Below, piece after piece: positions 9,087 to 17,792 of a DNA stretch of 57,824 nt (the first letter of the stretch is position 1; each line of letters opens with the position of its first letter). Source of the DNA: an uncultured Clostridium sp. (GTDB lineage Bacteria; Bacillota_I; Bacilli_A; RF39; UBA660). Under the pieces are notes generated by a model. The model searched no databases, was not told the DNA's origin, and saw nothing but the letters and a program-made list of their open reading frames with translations. The translations under genes were made by a program, and so were the position numbers. The stretch lies in the NCBI GenBank assembly GCA_947427095.1, contig CANEGO010000007.1, forward strand, positions 1 through 57,824. Direction: 5' to 3'.

Positions 9087-10361
9087 TTATTTAACAACCG
9101 TATAAACAAGAGGAAAGCCCTCCTCTTTCTTTTCACTTAGCATAAATGATTTTAATATGTTTTTATTATCAGCTTTTATCTCGTCATAGTAAACGGTTGC
9201 TAAAACATCCCCTTTTGATACATGTTCCCCAATATGCTTTCTAATAACAATGCCAACGCCATAATTTATCTTATCCTCTTTATTTATTCTTCCGGATCCC
9301 ATTTTCAGACATTCCATGGCAAGAAGGGTTTCATCTATATCCCTTACGTATCCATCTAAAGTAGCATAAACATCATAAGTGTTTTTTGACGTCTTAATAT
9401 CATTTATGTCACCACCTTGATATTTAACAAATTCTTTAAATTTATTTAATGCCTTTTTTGATGTAAAAGCATCTAACGCTTCTTTTTTTGCCTCTTCAAA
9501 AGACACTTTTTTACCCATGCTTATCATGTAAGATGAGAGTGTCAAACATAAATTTGTTAATCTATTATCACCATTACCTTCCAAGGTTTGTATTGCTTCT
9601 TTAATTTCTAAGGCATTACCTATAGAATTGCCAAGCGGCTCATTCATATCGGTTATAAGTGCGATAGTTTCTTTATTAAATTTTTTACCAAGATAAACCA
9701 TGGTTTTGGCTAATTCTACCGATTCCTCAAAATCAGTTATTAATGCTCCTGACCCAGTTTTAACATCCAGAACTATTTTATCTGCTCCCGCCGCTATTTT
9801 CTTACTCATTATTGAGGAGGCAATTAAAGGAACCGACCTTGTTGTTCCTGTAACATCTCTTAATGCGTACATTTTTTTATCAGCCGGAACGATTTCTTTT
9901 GTCTGCTCCGCATCAACAATACCAATTTCTTTTACTTGTTTTATAAAATCTTCCTCACTTAAATCTGACCTAAAACCATTAATGGATTCTAGTTTATCAA
10001 TTGTACCACCAGTGTGTCCAAGCCCTCTTCCAGATAATTTAGCAACACTAACACCGCAAGCAGAAACGATTGGCGCAACAATAAGGGTTGTCTTATCTCC
10101 TACCCCTCCAGTAGAATGTTTATCAACCTTAATGCCGGGTATTTTTGATAAATCTATTACATCCCCACTTTCAATCATGGCCTTTGTTAGATAATATGTT
10201 TCATCCGTGTTCATACCATTAATACAAATTGCCATCAACAAAGATGACATTTGTGCATCAGATATAATATTCATTACGTAAGCATTAACCGCGTAAGTAA
10301 TCTCATCAGCCGTAAGTATTTTTTTATCTTTTTTCTTTTCAATAATACTAGTTATATTCAT
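9087..10361 (-). CDS. pdp: Pyrimidine-nucleoside / thymidine phosphorylase
   Basis: Catalyses phosphorolysis of thymidine or uridine to base and (deoxy)ribose 1-phosphate in nucleoside salvage. The family signature KHSTGGVGDKTT and the following SGRGLGHTGGT and DKLESI are intact, as are DVKTGSGAL and the C-terminal GxGIVI-RKH barrel-sandwich region. The chosen ATG at 10361 gives 424 residues and has AAGGGG nine bases upstream; a longer frame to 10409 would add a stretch with no homology. Whether it prefers thymidine (DeoA) or both pyrimidines (Pdp) cannot be decided here. Confidence 0.93.
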   Translation of the reverse strand: MNITSIIEKKKDKKILTADEITYAVNAYVMNIISDAQMSSLLMAICINGMNTDETYYLTKAMIESGDVIDLSKIPGIKVDKHSTGGVGDKTTLIVAPIVSACGVSVAKLSGRGLGHTGGTIDKLESINGFRSDLSEEDFIKQVKEIGIVDAEQTKEIVPADKKMYALRDVTGTTRSVPLIASSIMSKKIAAGADKIVLDVKTGSGALITDFEESVELAKTMVYLGKKFNKETIALITDMNEPLGNSIGNALEIKEAIQTLEGNGDNRLTNLCLTLSSYMISMGKKVSFEEAKKEALDAFTSKKALNKFKEFVKYQGGDINDIKTSKNTYDVYATLDGYVRDIDETLLAMECLKMGSGRINKEDKINYGVGIVIRKHIGEHVSKGDVLATVYYDEIKADNKNILKSFMLSEKKEEGFPLVYTVVK

Positions 10362-10403
10362 TGCATCAATCCCCTTATTATATATGTTAATATTATAGCA
10401 AAA

Positions 10404-10421
10404 AAACAAACTAATTTGTTT
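10404..10421 (-). terminator. Short hairpin after the lipoprotein gene
   Basis: AAACAAA (10404-10410) and TTTGTTT (10415-10421) form a short AT-rich stem with T-runs on both strands, just beyond the stop of the lipoprotein gene. The stem is weak. Confidence 0.45.
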
Positions 10422-10432
10422 GTTTTTTATAA

Positions 10433-10960
10433 TTATTTTAACTTTGATAGCACAATAGTTGTTTCATCAGCATCTTTAAAATATGAAGTAGCATCAAACT
10501 TATCCATTTTTATTTCGTTTTCACCGTCTGTTATTTTAATAGATCCCATTTTAGCTAATACGTAATAACTACTTTCAAAAGCTTTTATCTCATCTAATAA
10601 AATCTCATTATCTGTAATTATTTTATCTAGGTCTTCTTCACTTAAGCAATTAACATAATTCGTATAATAAACATCACAATTAGTATTACCACTCGTGTAT
10701 AAGCTAATTGTATAATCACTAATAGCACTATGGAACGTTAAATCAGAATCGATGTATCCATATTTTTCATTACCAATAGGAGCTTTACTTACCTTATCTA
10801 TTAAGGTCATAACCACTAATTGTTCCCCATTTTCATTTTCTAATTTAACATTTTCATTAACGTCTTTTTTTGCTTTATTACCGCATCCTGTAACTTGAGT
10901 TAATAAAACTAAAGACATAGTAAATGCTAATGCATTTTTTACCAACTTATATTTTTTCAT
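10433..10960 (-). CDS. Predicted lipoprotein, function unknown
   Basis: A 175-residue protein with a basic N-terminus, a hydrophobic helix and a lipobox ending QVTGC, giving a lipidated Cys26 on the outer face of the membrane. The mature part is acidic, about 150 residues, and matches no domain I recognise. It contains a pair of further cysteines (around residues 94 and 104) that might form a disulfide. The gene has its own weak hairpin downstream and lies between the nucleoside phosphorylase and ssb without sharing an obvious operon. Confidence 0.75.
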   Translation of the reverse strand: MKKYKLVKNALAFTMSLVLLTQVTGCGNKAKKDVNENVKLENENGEQLVVMTLIDKVSKAPIGNEKYGYIDSDLTFHSAISDYTISLYTSGNTNCDVYYTNYVNCLSEEDLDKIITDNEILLDEIKAFESSYYVLAKMGSIKITDGENEIKMDKFDATSYFKDADETTIVLSKLK

Positions 10961-11025
10961 ATTTTATCATTCCTTTAAGCATTACTATTATAAAACAACC
11001 ATTATAAAAGTCAATAATTAAATAA

Positions 11026-11054
11026 AACAAAACAGACTACTCATCTGTTTTGTT
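11026..11054 (-). terminator. Terminator of the ssb-like gene
   Basis: An 11-bp perfect stem (arms 11026-11036 and 11044-11054, loop of 7) overlaps the ssb stop codon region and is followed on the minus strand by a T-rich stretch. Confidence 0.75.
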
Positions 11055-11378
11055 AGATTTTCTAGAGGATAAAAACGTAACTTTTTCTGCAACAACCTCA
11101 GTTATTTGCTTAGGCTTTTCATCATCTGATTCTATTTTTCTTGTTTGTACTCTTCCTTTTACCCCTAATAAATCCCCCTTTTTACAATATTCACTAGTAG
11201 ACTCTGCAACAGCACTCCAAAGAACACAATCAATAAAATCAGTGTCATATTCACCATTAGAGTTTTTATAACTTCTTGGTACCGCAAGGGTTATATTAGT
11301 TACGTTCCTACCATTTTCTGTTTTTCTAAGTTCTGGATCCCTTACCAGCCTTCCTATTACTACTAATTGATTTAACAT
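11037..11378 (-). CDS. ssb: Single-stranded DNA-binding protein, tail-less
   Basis: An OB-fold SSB: MLNQLVVIGRLVRDPELR, the TNITLAVPRSYKN strand, TDFIDCVLW and the KGDLLGVKGRVQTRK hairpin are all typical. The protein has only 113 residues and ends SSRKSNKTDE, so it lacks both the Gly/Gln/Pro-rich linker and the acidic DDIPF-like tip used by replicative SSBs to recruit partners. That fits a secondary, SsbB-like protein (competence or DNA uptake) or a plasmid-type SSB; a full-length replicative ssb is expected elsewhere, commonly beside rpsF/rpsR. It stands alone with its own terminator. Confidence 0.88.
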   Translation of the reverse strand: MLNQLVVIGRLVRDPELRKTENGRNVTNITLAVPRSYKNSNGEYDTDFIDCVLWSAVAESTSEYCKKGDLLGVKGRVQTRKIESDDEKPKQITEVVAEKVTFLSSRKSNKTDE

Positions 11379-11472
11379 TTTTATTTCTCCTTTCGTGAAA
11401 TACTATACATTTTAAGGCCTAAACAAACAAAAATCCAAAAATTAATTTTATCCATATCATTAAATAAAAAAA

Positions 11473-11511
11473 ATAGAGCCAAGATTATAAAAATATATAA
11501 TTTGGTTCTAT
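11473..11511 (-). terminator. Terminator after the glycosyltransferase gene
   Basis: ATAGAGCCAA (11473-11482) pairs with TTGGTTCTAT (11502-11511) with one G-T wobble. On the minus strand the stem is followed by seven Ts, a standard intrinsic terminator. It ends the transcript that includes the glycosyltransferase and possibly the suf genes. Confidence 0.8.
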
Positions 11512-11564
11512 ATAAATAATAAAATTTAAAATTTTATAAATCAAAAAACAAAATTCGACAATAT

Positions 11565-12749
11565 TTATATTACACTATTATAAATATCTATAAGTTTATC
11601 TATTAATGATGACTGAGCATAATTATCGTATGCGTATTTTGCTATTAAATCAGAATCAAAAGAAGTTTCTTTATTAATTATTTTGTTTACATATTTAGAT
11701 AACATAACATAATCATCCACCTTAGTTATAAAACCAACTTCTTTGTTTATTATTCCAGGTAATCCGCCAACACTTGATGCAATAACTGGTGTGCCACATG
11801 CCAGCGCTTCTACCGCAACTAGTCCAAAAGCTTCGAATCTAGAAGGCACTAAAGAAACATTAGATATATTATATAATTTTCTTAATGTTTCATGATTTAA
11901 GTTGCCTACGAAAAACGTATTTTTTAAACCTAAATCATCTGATAATAAGCGAAGATCATCAAACAACTCTCCATTACCTGCTAATATTGTAGCAACATCA
12001 TTCTTTTCATAATATTCAGCTGCTTTTAAAATAACATCAACACCTTTTATATTAGTCATTTTTCCTGCATAGCAAATAATTTTATCATAGTTTTTTTCTA
12101 TTCCAAGTTCTTTTAAAACTTCGGATTTTTTATAATCCGATTTATAAAATACTTTTTCATCATATCCATTTTTTAGTTGAACTAATTTATCTTTAGATGC
12201 TGGGAAATTATTTAGTACTAAATAATTATTATCATCAGAAATACTGATGATTTTTTTGCATTTTAAAACGGCATTATTTGTGTATTCATGAAATCTTGTA
12301 CTTCTTTGATGTCCTATTATATCAGTTCCATGTGCTGTTATTACAACCGGAATATTATGTTTTACTGCCAAAGAAGATAATATCCATATGTGCTGAACAT
12401 GAATAATGTCTGGTTTAAACTCTTTTACCTCTTCTTTTATAGCAATGTCAAAAGCTCTTTTATACAATTCTATTTCTTTATCTGTCATATCAAAAAAGTT
12501 ATTAGTGCTTCTAGGATGAGTGGTAAAACAAGGAAAATTAAATGGTAATTGTCCTTCTATATACTCACCATCATAAAAATATACCGGATGAAGCTTTATA
12601 TTATCATATCGCTTATAACTCTTTGTGGTCTCAGGCATTATAATACAAACTTCATGCCCTTTATTAACTAAACTTTTTGCTATGTTTACAGTATAAACCC
12701 CACTACCTGATCCCTCTAACGGGAAATGATTAACCAATAAAATTCTCAT
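11565..12749 (-). CDS. Glycosyltransferase family 4 (GT-B fold)
   Basis: A 394-residue GT4 enzyme. The N-terminal acceptor domain begins MRILLVNHFPLEGSGSGVYTVNIA with the glycine-rich loop after the first strand. The C-terminal nucleotide-sugar domain has KGVDVILKA, the FVGNL strand and the family E-x7-E motif in EAFGLVAVEALACGTPV. No membrane helix is present, so it acts at the cytoplasmic face. Acceptor and donor cannot be told; glycolipid synthesis or BshA-like roles are possible but unsupported. It follows sufB on the same strand after 39 bases that contain an extended -10 (TGTTATAAT, near 12769), so it may be transcribed on its own. Confidence 0.85.
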   Translation of the reverse strand: MRILLVNHFPLEGSGSGVYTVNIAKSLVNKGHEVCIIMPETTKSYKRYDNIKLHPVYFYDGEYIEGQLPFNFPCFTTHPRSTNNFFDMTDKEIELYKRAFDIAIKEEVKEFKPDIIHVQHIWILSSLAVKHNIPVVITAHGTDIIGHQRSTRFHEYTNNAVLKCKKIISISDDNNYLVLNNFPASKDKLVQLKNGYDEKVFYKSDYKKSEVLKELGIEKNYDKIICYAGKMTNIKGVDVILKAAEYYEKNDVATILAGNGELFDDLRLLSDDLGLKNTFFVGNLNHETLRKLYNISNVSLVPSRFEAFGLVAVEALACGTPVIASSVGGLPGIINKEVGFITKVDDYVMLSKYVNKIINKETSFDSDLIAKYAYDNYAQSSLIDKLIDIYNSVI

Positions 12750-12788
12750 AATTACTCCTTTTTATTTTATTATAACATAAAAGAAGCG

Positions 12789-14123
12789 CTATATCTTGCA
12801 CTCCTTTATTGTTTCTCCTTTTAATAATTGATTTAGTTCAACAGCATACTCAAGAGGTAATTCTTCTCTAAAAGCTTCTAAAAATCCCATTATTAAAAGT
12901 TCCGTAGCTTTCTCTTCACTAATCCCCCTAGACATTAAATAAAATAGTACGTTAGGATCTATTTTTGAAACAGTAGCTTCGTGTTCAATAAAACTAGAAC
13001 CATTATAACAAGCATTTATTGGAAAAGTATCACTTTTAGATTTATCATCTAACAAAATTGTATCACACTTAACATTCGAATGAGAATCAGTTGCATCTTT
13101 AGTTATTTTTACTAATCCGCGGTATGATGCATTTCCGCCAATTCTGGCAATAGACTTAGATAAAATGTTACTTTTAGTGTGTTTTCCTAAATGAATCATC
13201 TTAGCACCAGTATCTTGTACTTGTCCTTTAGTTGCCACCGCAATTGTTATGCAACTACCTTTAGAATAATCCCCCTTTAATACACATGCTGGATACTTCA
13301 TAGTAACCTTAGAACCAATATTTCCATCAATCCACTCCATTACACCAGACTCTTCTACTAAAGCTCTTTTTGTAACTAAGTTATATACGTCATTAGACCA
13401 ATTTTGAATGGTAGTATAACGGCATCTTGCACCTTTTTCAACAAATATTTCAACTACCGCAGCATGAAGAGAGTCTGATGAATACGTAGGAGCCGTACAA
13501 CCTTCTATATAATGCAAGTCACTTCCCTCATCAACTATTATAAGCGTCCTTTCAAATTGACCCATGTCTTTCGAATTAATTCTAAAATAACTTTGAAGCG
13601 GTCTATCTAATTTAGTGTGTGGAGGAACATATATAAATGTACCACCACTCCATACGGCTCCATTTAATGAAGCGTACTTATTATCATCATTTTTAACTAA
13701 TGTGCCAAAGTATTTTTTAAATATTTCAGGATACTTTTTCAAAGCAGTGTCGGTATCTAAAAAAATCACATTCTTATCTTTTAATTCCTTAAGCATATTA
13801 TTATATAAACCTTCTGATTCATACTGTACGTGTACACCACCCAAGTACTCTTCCTCAGCTTTTTGAATACCAATATCTTCAAATGTTTTCCTAATATTGT
13901 CAGAAACATTATTCCAATCATTTGTTAAACCATCGTCTAGTGACTTATAATATCTAATATCTTCTAGATTAAGTTCTATCTTAGGCCCAAACGATGGATT
14001 TTTAGCTTTTTTAAATTTCTCATAAGAATCAAGACGATAATCTAGCATCCATTTAGGCTCGTTTTTCAACTCTGAAATTTTCCTAATTTTTTCTTCATTC
14101 AGTCCCTTTTTAAATTCAATCAT
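12789..14123 (-). CDS. sufB: Fe-S cluster assembly scaffold SufB
   Basis: SufB is the scaffold subunit of the SufBCD complex on which iron-sulfur clusters are built in the cytosol. The N-terminus carries the typical KNEPKWML and the body has GGTFIYVPPHTKLDRPLQSYFRINS, the EGCTAP segment, VEKGARCRYTTIQNWS and the C-terminal HEATVSKI and LMSRGISEEKA blocks. Length (444 residues) is slightly short of the usual 465. It is the last suf gene of the operon, preceded by an uncharacterised gene rather than directly by sufU as is usual in Bacilli. Confidence 0.95.
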   Translation of the reverse strand: MIEFKKGLNEEKIRKISELKNEPKWMLDYRLDSYEKFKKAKNPSFGPKIELNLEDIRYYKSLDDGLTNDWNNVSDNIRKTFEDIGIQKAEEEYLGGVHVQYESEGLYNNMLKELKDKNVIFLDTDTALKKYPEIFKKYFGTLVKNDDNKYASLNGAVWSGGTFIYVPPHTKLDRPLQSYFRINSKDMGQFERTLIIVDEGSDLHYIEGCTAPTYSSDSLHAAVVEIFVEKGARCRYTTIQNWSNDVYNLVTKRALVEESGVMEWIDGNIGSKVTMKYPACVLKGDYSKGSCITIAVATKGQVQDTGAKMIHLGKHTKSNILSKSIARIGGNASYRGLVKITKDATDSHSNVKCDTILLDDKSKSDTFPINACYNGSSFIEHEATVSKIDPNVLFYLMSRGISEEKATELLIMGFLEAFREELPLEYAVELNQLLKGETIKECKI

Positions 14124-14139
14124 CCTGATTACTTCCTTT

Positions 14140-14559
14140 CTATTTTTTTATTAATTTTGGATCCTTTCCCAATCCATCATCCATAAAATTAAAATATAAA
14201 CCTACTTTTCTTAATCTTTGCACTAATTCTTCTTTAGTAAATTCTCCGGTTATACCAATATCCCTTATAGGATTAGCATTCATAACAAACAACTCGGTAA
14301 CAGATTGCTTTAATAAAACACGTTCAGCTTCACTTACCTTATTAAAATATAAATATCCAAAAGTTTCATCATTAATTATATCCAAAAATCTTAATACTCC
14401 ATAATTATCTTTTTGTAATGTACCTACCATATATCCTCTAAAGGTACAAGTTAAATTAAAATTATCGGTTTTATTATTTCTCAAATCTTCATCCATAAAT
14501 TCTAAACTTCTTGCATACATAATGTTTGTAGAATTAATTATTTGTTCTTTATTTCCCAT
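14140..14559 (-). CDS. Uncharacterised protein inside the suf operon
   Basis: A 139-residue protein of unknown family lying between sufU and sufB, with 6 and 16 bases to its neighbours and a good AAGGAAGT ribosome site. It has a single cysteine (in FNLTCTFRGYMVG), no signal peptide and no membrane helix. It does not look like SufA, SufE, SufT or a frataxin. The body alternates strands and helices; a FMDDGLGKDPKLIKK tail ends it. Its position strongly suggests a part in Fe-S cluster assembly or its control, but nothing in the sequence gives a mechanism. Confidence 0.75.
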   Translation of the reverse strand: MGNKEQIINSTNIMYARSLEFMDEDLRNNKTDNFNLTCTFRGYMVGTLQKDNYGVLRFLDIINDETFGYLYFNKVSEAERVLLKQSVTELFVMNANPIRDIGITGEFTKEELVQRLRKVGLYFNFMDDGLGKDPKLIKK

Positions 14560-14565
14560 GTTTTA

Positions 14566-14991
14566 CTACTTCCTTTCTTGCGCTAATATTTTCTCTAATC
14601 CTTCAAATGGCAATAGTGCACATTTTTTTCTATTAGCTTGTTTATATATTTCGTTAAATACTAAAGCCTCACCTAAAACTTCTTCATTATAAGGCCTTTC
14701 ATCAATCATTGCTTCATAGTTATTTATTATGTTTTCTGCTTCTTTTATAGTTTTGCCAATTATTAAATTCATCATTATAGAAGAAGCAGATGTTGATATA
14801 GCACAAGCCTCACCATCAAACCTAGCATCTTTTATTACCCCGTTATCTATTTTCACCATAAAATCTAAATTATCAATACAAGATGATGAATTCATGTTGA
14901 TTTTTACATATCCATCATCGCTTATAAGACCTTTGTTAATCGGATTACTATAGTGTTCTAAAATAATACTTTTCCTTAAGTTCTCGTCCAT
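14566..14991 (-). CDS. sufU: Zinc-dependent sulfurtransferase SufU
   Basis: SufU accepts sulfur from the SufS cysteine desulfurase and passes it to SufBCD. The zinc/sulfur site is intact: C38-I-D40 (in SSSCID), C63 (GEACAIS) and C124 (RKKCALLPF), matching the Cys-Asp-Cys-Cys set of the family. The insertion between helices that distinguishes SufU from IscU is present. The ATG at 14991 has AGGAGG eight bases upstream. It sits 9 bases after sufS in the operon. Confidence 0.95.
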   Translation of the reverse strand: MDENLRKSIILEHYSNPINKGLISDDGYVKINMNSSSCIDNLDFMVKIDNGVIKDARFDGEACAISTSASSIMMNLIIGKTIKEAENIINNYEAMIDERPYNEEVLGEALVFNEIYKQANRKKCALLPFEGLEKILAQERK

Positions 14992-15000
14992 TTAAACCTC

Positions 15001-16197
15001 CTATAATGAATCATATAATATATTATCGTTATCTAATGCACTAACTAACTTATCTACATCTTCTTTTGTGTTATAAAAATAAAGGCTAGCACGGCAAGTA
15101 TTTCTTACACCTAACACTTCTGATAAAGTTTTAGCACAGTGACTACCCACTCTAACACAAATACCTTTTTTATTTAAATAAGCTGCGACGTCCTGAGCAA
15201 AAACATCTTTTACGTTAAAAGTAACAATACCATTTGGTATATCTTTATTATAAATAATAATGTTTTTTAATTTTGAAAGTTCTGATACCAAATATTTTTT
15301 TAAATCAACTTCATACTTATGCACGTTTTCCATACCAAGTTCATTTAAATAATCAATTGCTTTAGAAAAACCGATGATTCCCGCAACATGGGGAGTTCCA
15401 GCCTCAAACTTTTCTGGAATATCTTTATATTCTACGTTCATTAAGCTATCAAAGAATGCGTTCATACCACCACCAGTTATTATTGGATTCATTTCTTTTA
15501 ATAATTTTTCTTTTCCATAAAGTACCCCAAGACCTGTTGGCCCGAGCATTTTATGAGCTGAAAAAGCTAAAAAATCTACGTCCAAAGAAGATACATCAAC
15601 CATCTGATGCGGAACACTTTGCGCACCATCAATTACAACTAATATGTTATTTTGATGAGCGTATTGTATTATTTCTTTTATCGGCCTTATATCTCCCATT
15701 ACGTTTGTTACATGCGCAAGAGAAATTACTTTAGTATTTTTAGTAACACCTTTTTTAACGTTATCTAAAGTAACCATTAAATCTGAATTTAAATCGATGT
15801 ACTTAATCTTAGCATTAGTTTTTTTTGCAACATAAAACCATGGTAAAAGAAGCGATGCATGTTCTGCTTTAGTTGTTAATATTTCATCTCCTGGTTTAAG
15901 AAAGTTTTGAAAATATCCCATGATTATCATATTTAAGCTTTCCGTTGCTCCAGACGTAAAAATTATTTCTTTATAATCCTTAGCGTTTATAAACCTAGCA
16001 ACTTTTTTCCTAGTTTCAGTTATCTTATCATCCACCTTACGACTCATATCATAATCTCCACGATGAGCATTAGCACTATAATTCATATAATAATCACTAA
16101 CCGCCTCTATAACTGAATTTGGTTTTAAAGTCGTGGCACAATTATCTAAATACGTAATACCAGAGGATAAAATATTAAAATCTTTATTGAAATCCAC
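15001..16197 (-). CDS. sufS: Cysteine desulfurase SufS
   Basis: A PLP-dependent desulfurase that removes sulfur from L-cysteine for Fe-S cluster assembly. It starts with GTG behind GGAGGTG. Visible motifs are YLDNCATTLKP at the N-terminus, FTSGATESLNM for phosphate binding, AEHASLLLPW, the PLP lysine in FSAHKMLGPTGLGVLYG and the active cysteine in RVGSHCAKT near residue 360. Group II desulfurases usually read RxGHHCAQP; here it is GSHCAKT, a small variation. The length (398 residues) is normal. It overlaps no neighbour and is followed by SufU, its expected partner. Confidence 0.95.
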   Translation of the reverse strand: MDFNKDFNILSSGITYLDNCATTLKPNSVIEAVSDYYMNYSANAHRGDYDMSRKVDDKITETRKKVARFINAKDYKEIIFTSGATESLNMIIMGYFQNFLKPGDEILTTKAEHASLLLPWFYVAKKTNAKIKYIDLNSDLMVTLDNVKKGVTKNTKVISLAHVTNVMGDIRPIKEIIQYAHQNNILVVIDGAQSVPHQMVDVSSLDVDFLAFSAHKMLGPTGLGVLYGKEKLLKEMNPIITGGGMNAFFDSLMNVEYKDIPEKFEAGTPHVAGIIGFSKAIDYLNELGMENVHKYEVDLKKYLVSELSKLKNIIIYNKDIPNGIVTFNVKDVFAQDVAAYLNKKGICVRVGSHCAKTLSEVLGVRNTCRASLYFYNTKEDVDKLVSALDNDNILYDSL

Positions 16198-16203
16198 TTA
16201 ATG

Positions 16204-16956
16204 TCACCTCCATTCTTCTTTTAATTCTTTTCTTAAATTTTCTTTTTCATTAAAACAGACATCTAATGTTCCAATTAACAACCCATTTATAAGCAGAATC
16301 TTTGATTCCATCAAAGTAAGTCCTCTACTCATTAAATAAAATAGCTCATCTTTATTAAAACTTCCAATAAACGCTGCGTGTTTTGCCTCGCACTCGTATT
16401 CATCTATTAACAAAATTGGATTTATCTTACTTTCATTAACATTATTTAAAGTTATAATCTTACTATCTTGATTAACACAGCATCCTTTACTCTTTTTAGG
16501 AACATAACTAGATACATCAAACTCAATCGATCCATCATCCTTAGTTACACCATTATTATAAATAAAACTATTAGTTAAGTTTTTATTATGATTAACCTTT
16601 ATAAAGTATTTAAGTTTTTTCTTTGCAACAACCGAGTTATGCATTAAAACGTTAGAATCTTCATTATTAAGGTCAACATTTAAAAAGACATTACCACAAC
16701 CATACGAGACGTTATTAAATGAAACGGTGCCTTTATTTACGTTTATATCATAGATAACATCACTTTTTTTATCTGAAATAACCAAAACATTTAAATTTGC
16801 ATCAAAAACGTTAAAAACATACTCGTTAAAAGAATCATTTCGTATCAAGATATTAACATCATGAGTTACGTTAACAATTATTTTATCCCTTTTTACTATT
16901 CCTATCTTATCATTACCGCTTCCTATTAATATCCTATTCACTTGCTTCACTTCCAT
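16204..16956 (-). CDS. sufD: SufD-like Fe-S assembly protein (short form)
   Basis: Positioned between sufC and sufS where SufD belongs, and its C-terminal part (CEAKHAAFIGSFNKDELFYLMSRGLTLMESKILLINGLL) matches the SufB/SufD C-terminal signature. At 251 residues it is much shorter than usual SufD (about 430) and has lost the N-terminal helical region, keeping the beta-helix and C-terminal helices. The reading frame overlaps the end of sufC. The ATG at 16956 lacks a clear ribosome site; a GTG at 16941 has GGAAG eight bases upstream and is a realistic alternative start. It forms the SufB-SufD heterodimer in other bacteria. Confidence 0.85.
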   Translation of the reverse strand: MEVKQVNRILIGSGNDKIGIVKRDKIIVNVTHDVNILIRNDSFNEYVFNVFDANLNVLVISDKKSDVIYDINVNKGTVSFNNVSYGCGNVFLNVDLNNEDSNVLMHNSVVAKKKLKYFIKVNHNKNLTNSFIYNNGVTKDDGSIEFDVSSYVPKKSKGCCVNQDSKIITLNNVNESKINPILLIDEYECEAKHAAFIGSFNKDELFYLMSRGLTLMESKILLINGLLIGTLDVCFNEKENLRKELKEEWR

Positions 16957-17704
16957 CAAATGCGCTTGTCACAACTTTTTCAAAGTTAAAACCATTAGTT
17001 TCAATTTCCATTGCTAATTTATAATCACCAGTTTTAACGATCTTACCTTCTTTTACTACGTGAACAAAATCAGGTTTAACATAATTTAATAAATGCGTGT
17101 AATGAGTAATAATCAAATAAGATGAATTAGAATGCTTTTCCTTATACACGTTAATATTATCACCAACAATTTTCAAAGCATCAACATCAACCCCTGAATC
17201 TATTTCGTCTAACATGATAAAAGATGGTTCTAACATAAGCATTTGAAGTATTTCGTTTTTCTTTTTTTCTCCACCTGAAAAACCTTTGTTAACGCTTCTA
17301 TGAACCATTTCTTCAGGCATTTTAAGGCTTTCTTTAGCTTCATCTATTTTTTTTATAAAAGAATATAAATTTATATTTTTACCTTCTTTACTAGAAAGAG
17401 CAGTTCTCAAAAAATCTGCATTTGTAACGCCATCTATTTCTAAAGGATTTTGCATAGCTAAAAAAATACCTTTTCTTGCTCTTTCATCAGTAGTTAGCTT
17501 TAATATACTTTTGCCGTTATATATAATATCTCCGTTTAATACTTTATAATTAGGATCCGCCATAATAACTTTAGTAAGCGTAGACTTACCAACCCCATTA
17601 GGCCCCATTATAACGTGTACTTCTCCATCGTTAATGGTTAGATTAAATTTATCTAAAACTATTTTATTTTCTACCTTTACGGTTAAATCTTTTATTTCTA
17701 ACAT
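16934..17704 (-). CDS. sufC: Fe-S assembly ATPase SufC
   Basis: The ABC-type ATPase of the SufBCD complex, which drives conformational change of the scaffold. Walker A GPNGVGKST (residues about 32-40), the Q-loop region AMQNP, the signature FSGGEKKKNEILQM and Walker B FIMLDEIDSGVD are all present, with the D-loop and switch His in IITHYTHLL. It is the first gene of the suf operon. The start at 17704 (MLEIKDL) fits the family better than the ATG at 17722; neither has a strong ribosome site. Its 3' end overlaps sufD. Confidence 0.95.
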   Translation of the reverse strand: MLEIKDLTVKVENKIVLDKFNLTINDGEVHVIMGPNGVGKSTLTKVIMADPNYKVLNGDIIYNGKSILKLTTDERARKGIFLAMQNPLEIDGVTNADFLRTALSSKEGKNINLYSFIKKIDEAKESLKMPEEMVHRSVNKGFSGGEKKKNEILQMLMLEPSFIMLDEIDSGVDVDALKIVGDNINVYKEKHSNSSYLIITHYTHLLNYVKPDFVHVVKEGKIVKTGDYKLAMEIETNGFNFEKVVTSAFDGSEASE

Positions 17705-17792
17705 ATAATCAGCTTCTTTCATGTATTTATTTTAACACTTTTTACTATTTTTTTATATACAACCAACAAAAAAACAGAGAATTCTCTCTATT

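Noticed and set aside
15456-15734. 92-codon plus-strand frame opposite sufS
   Set aside because: Antisense shadow of a well supported gene; composition is odd for this genome.
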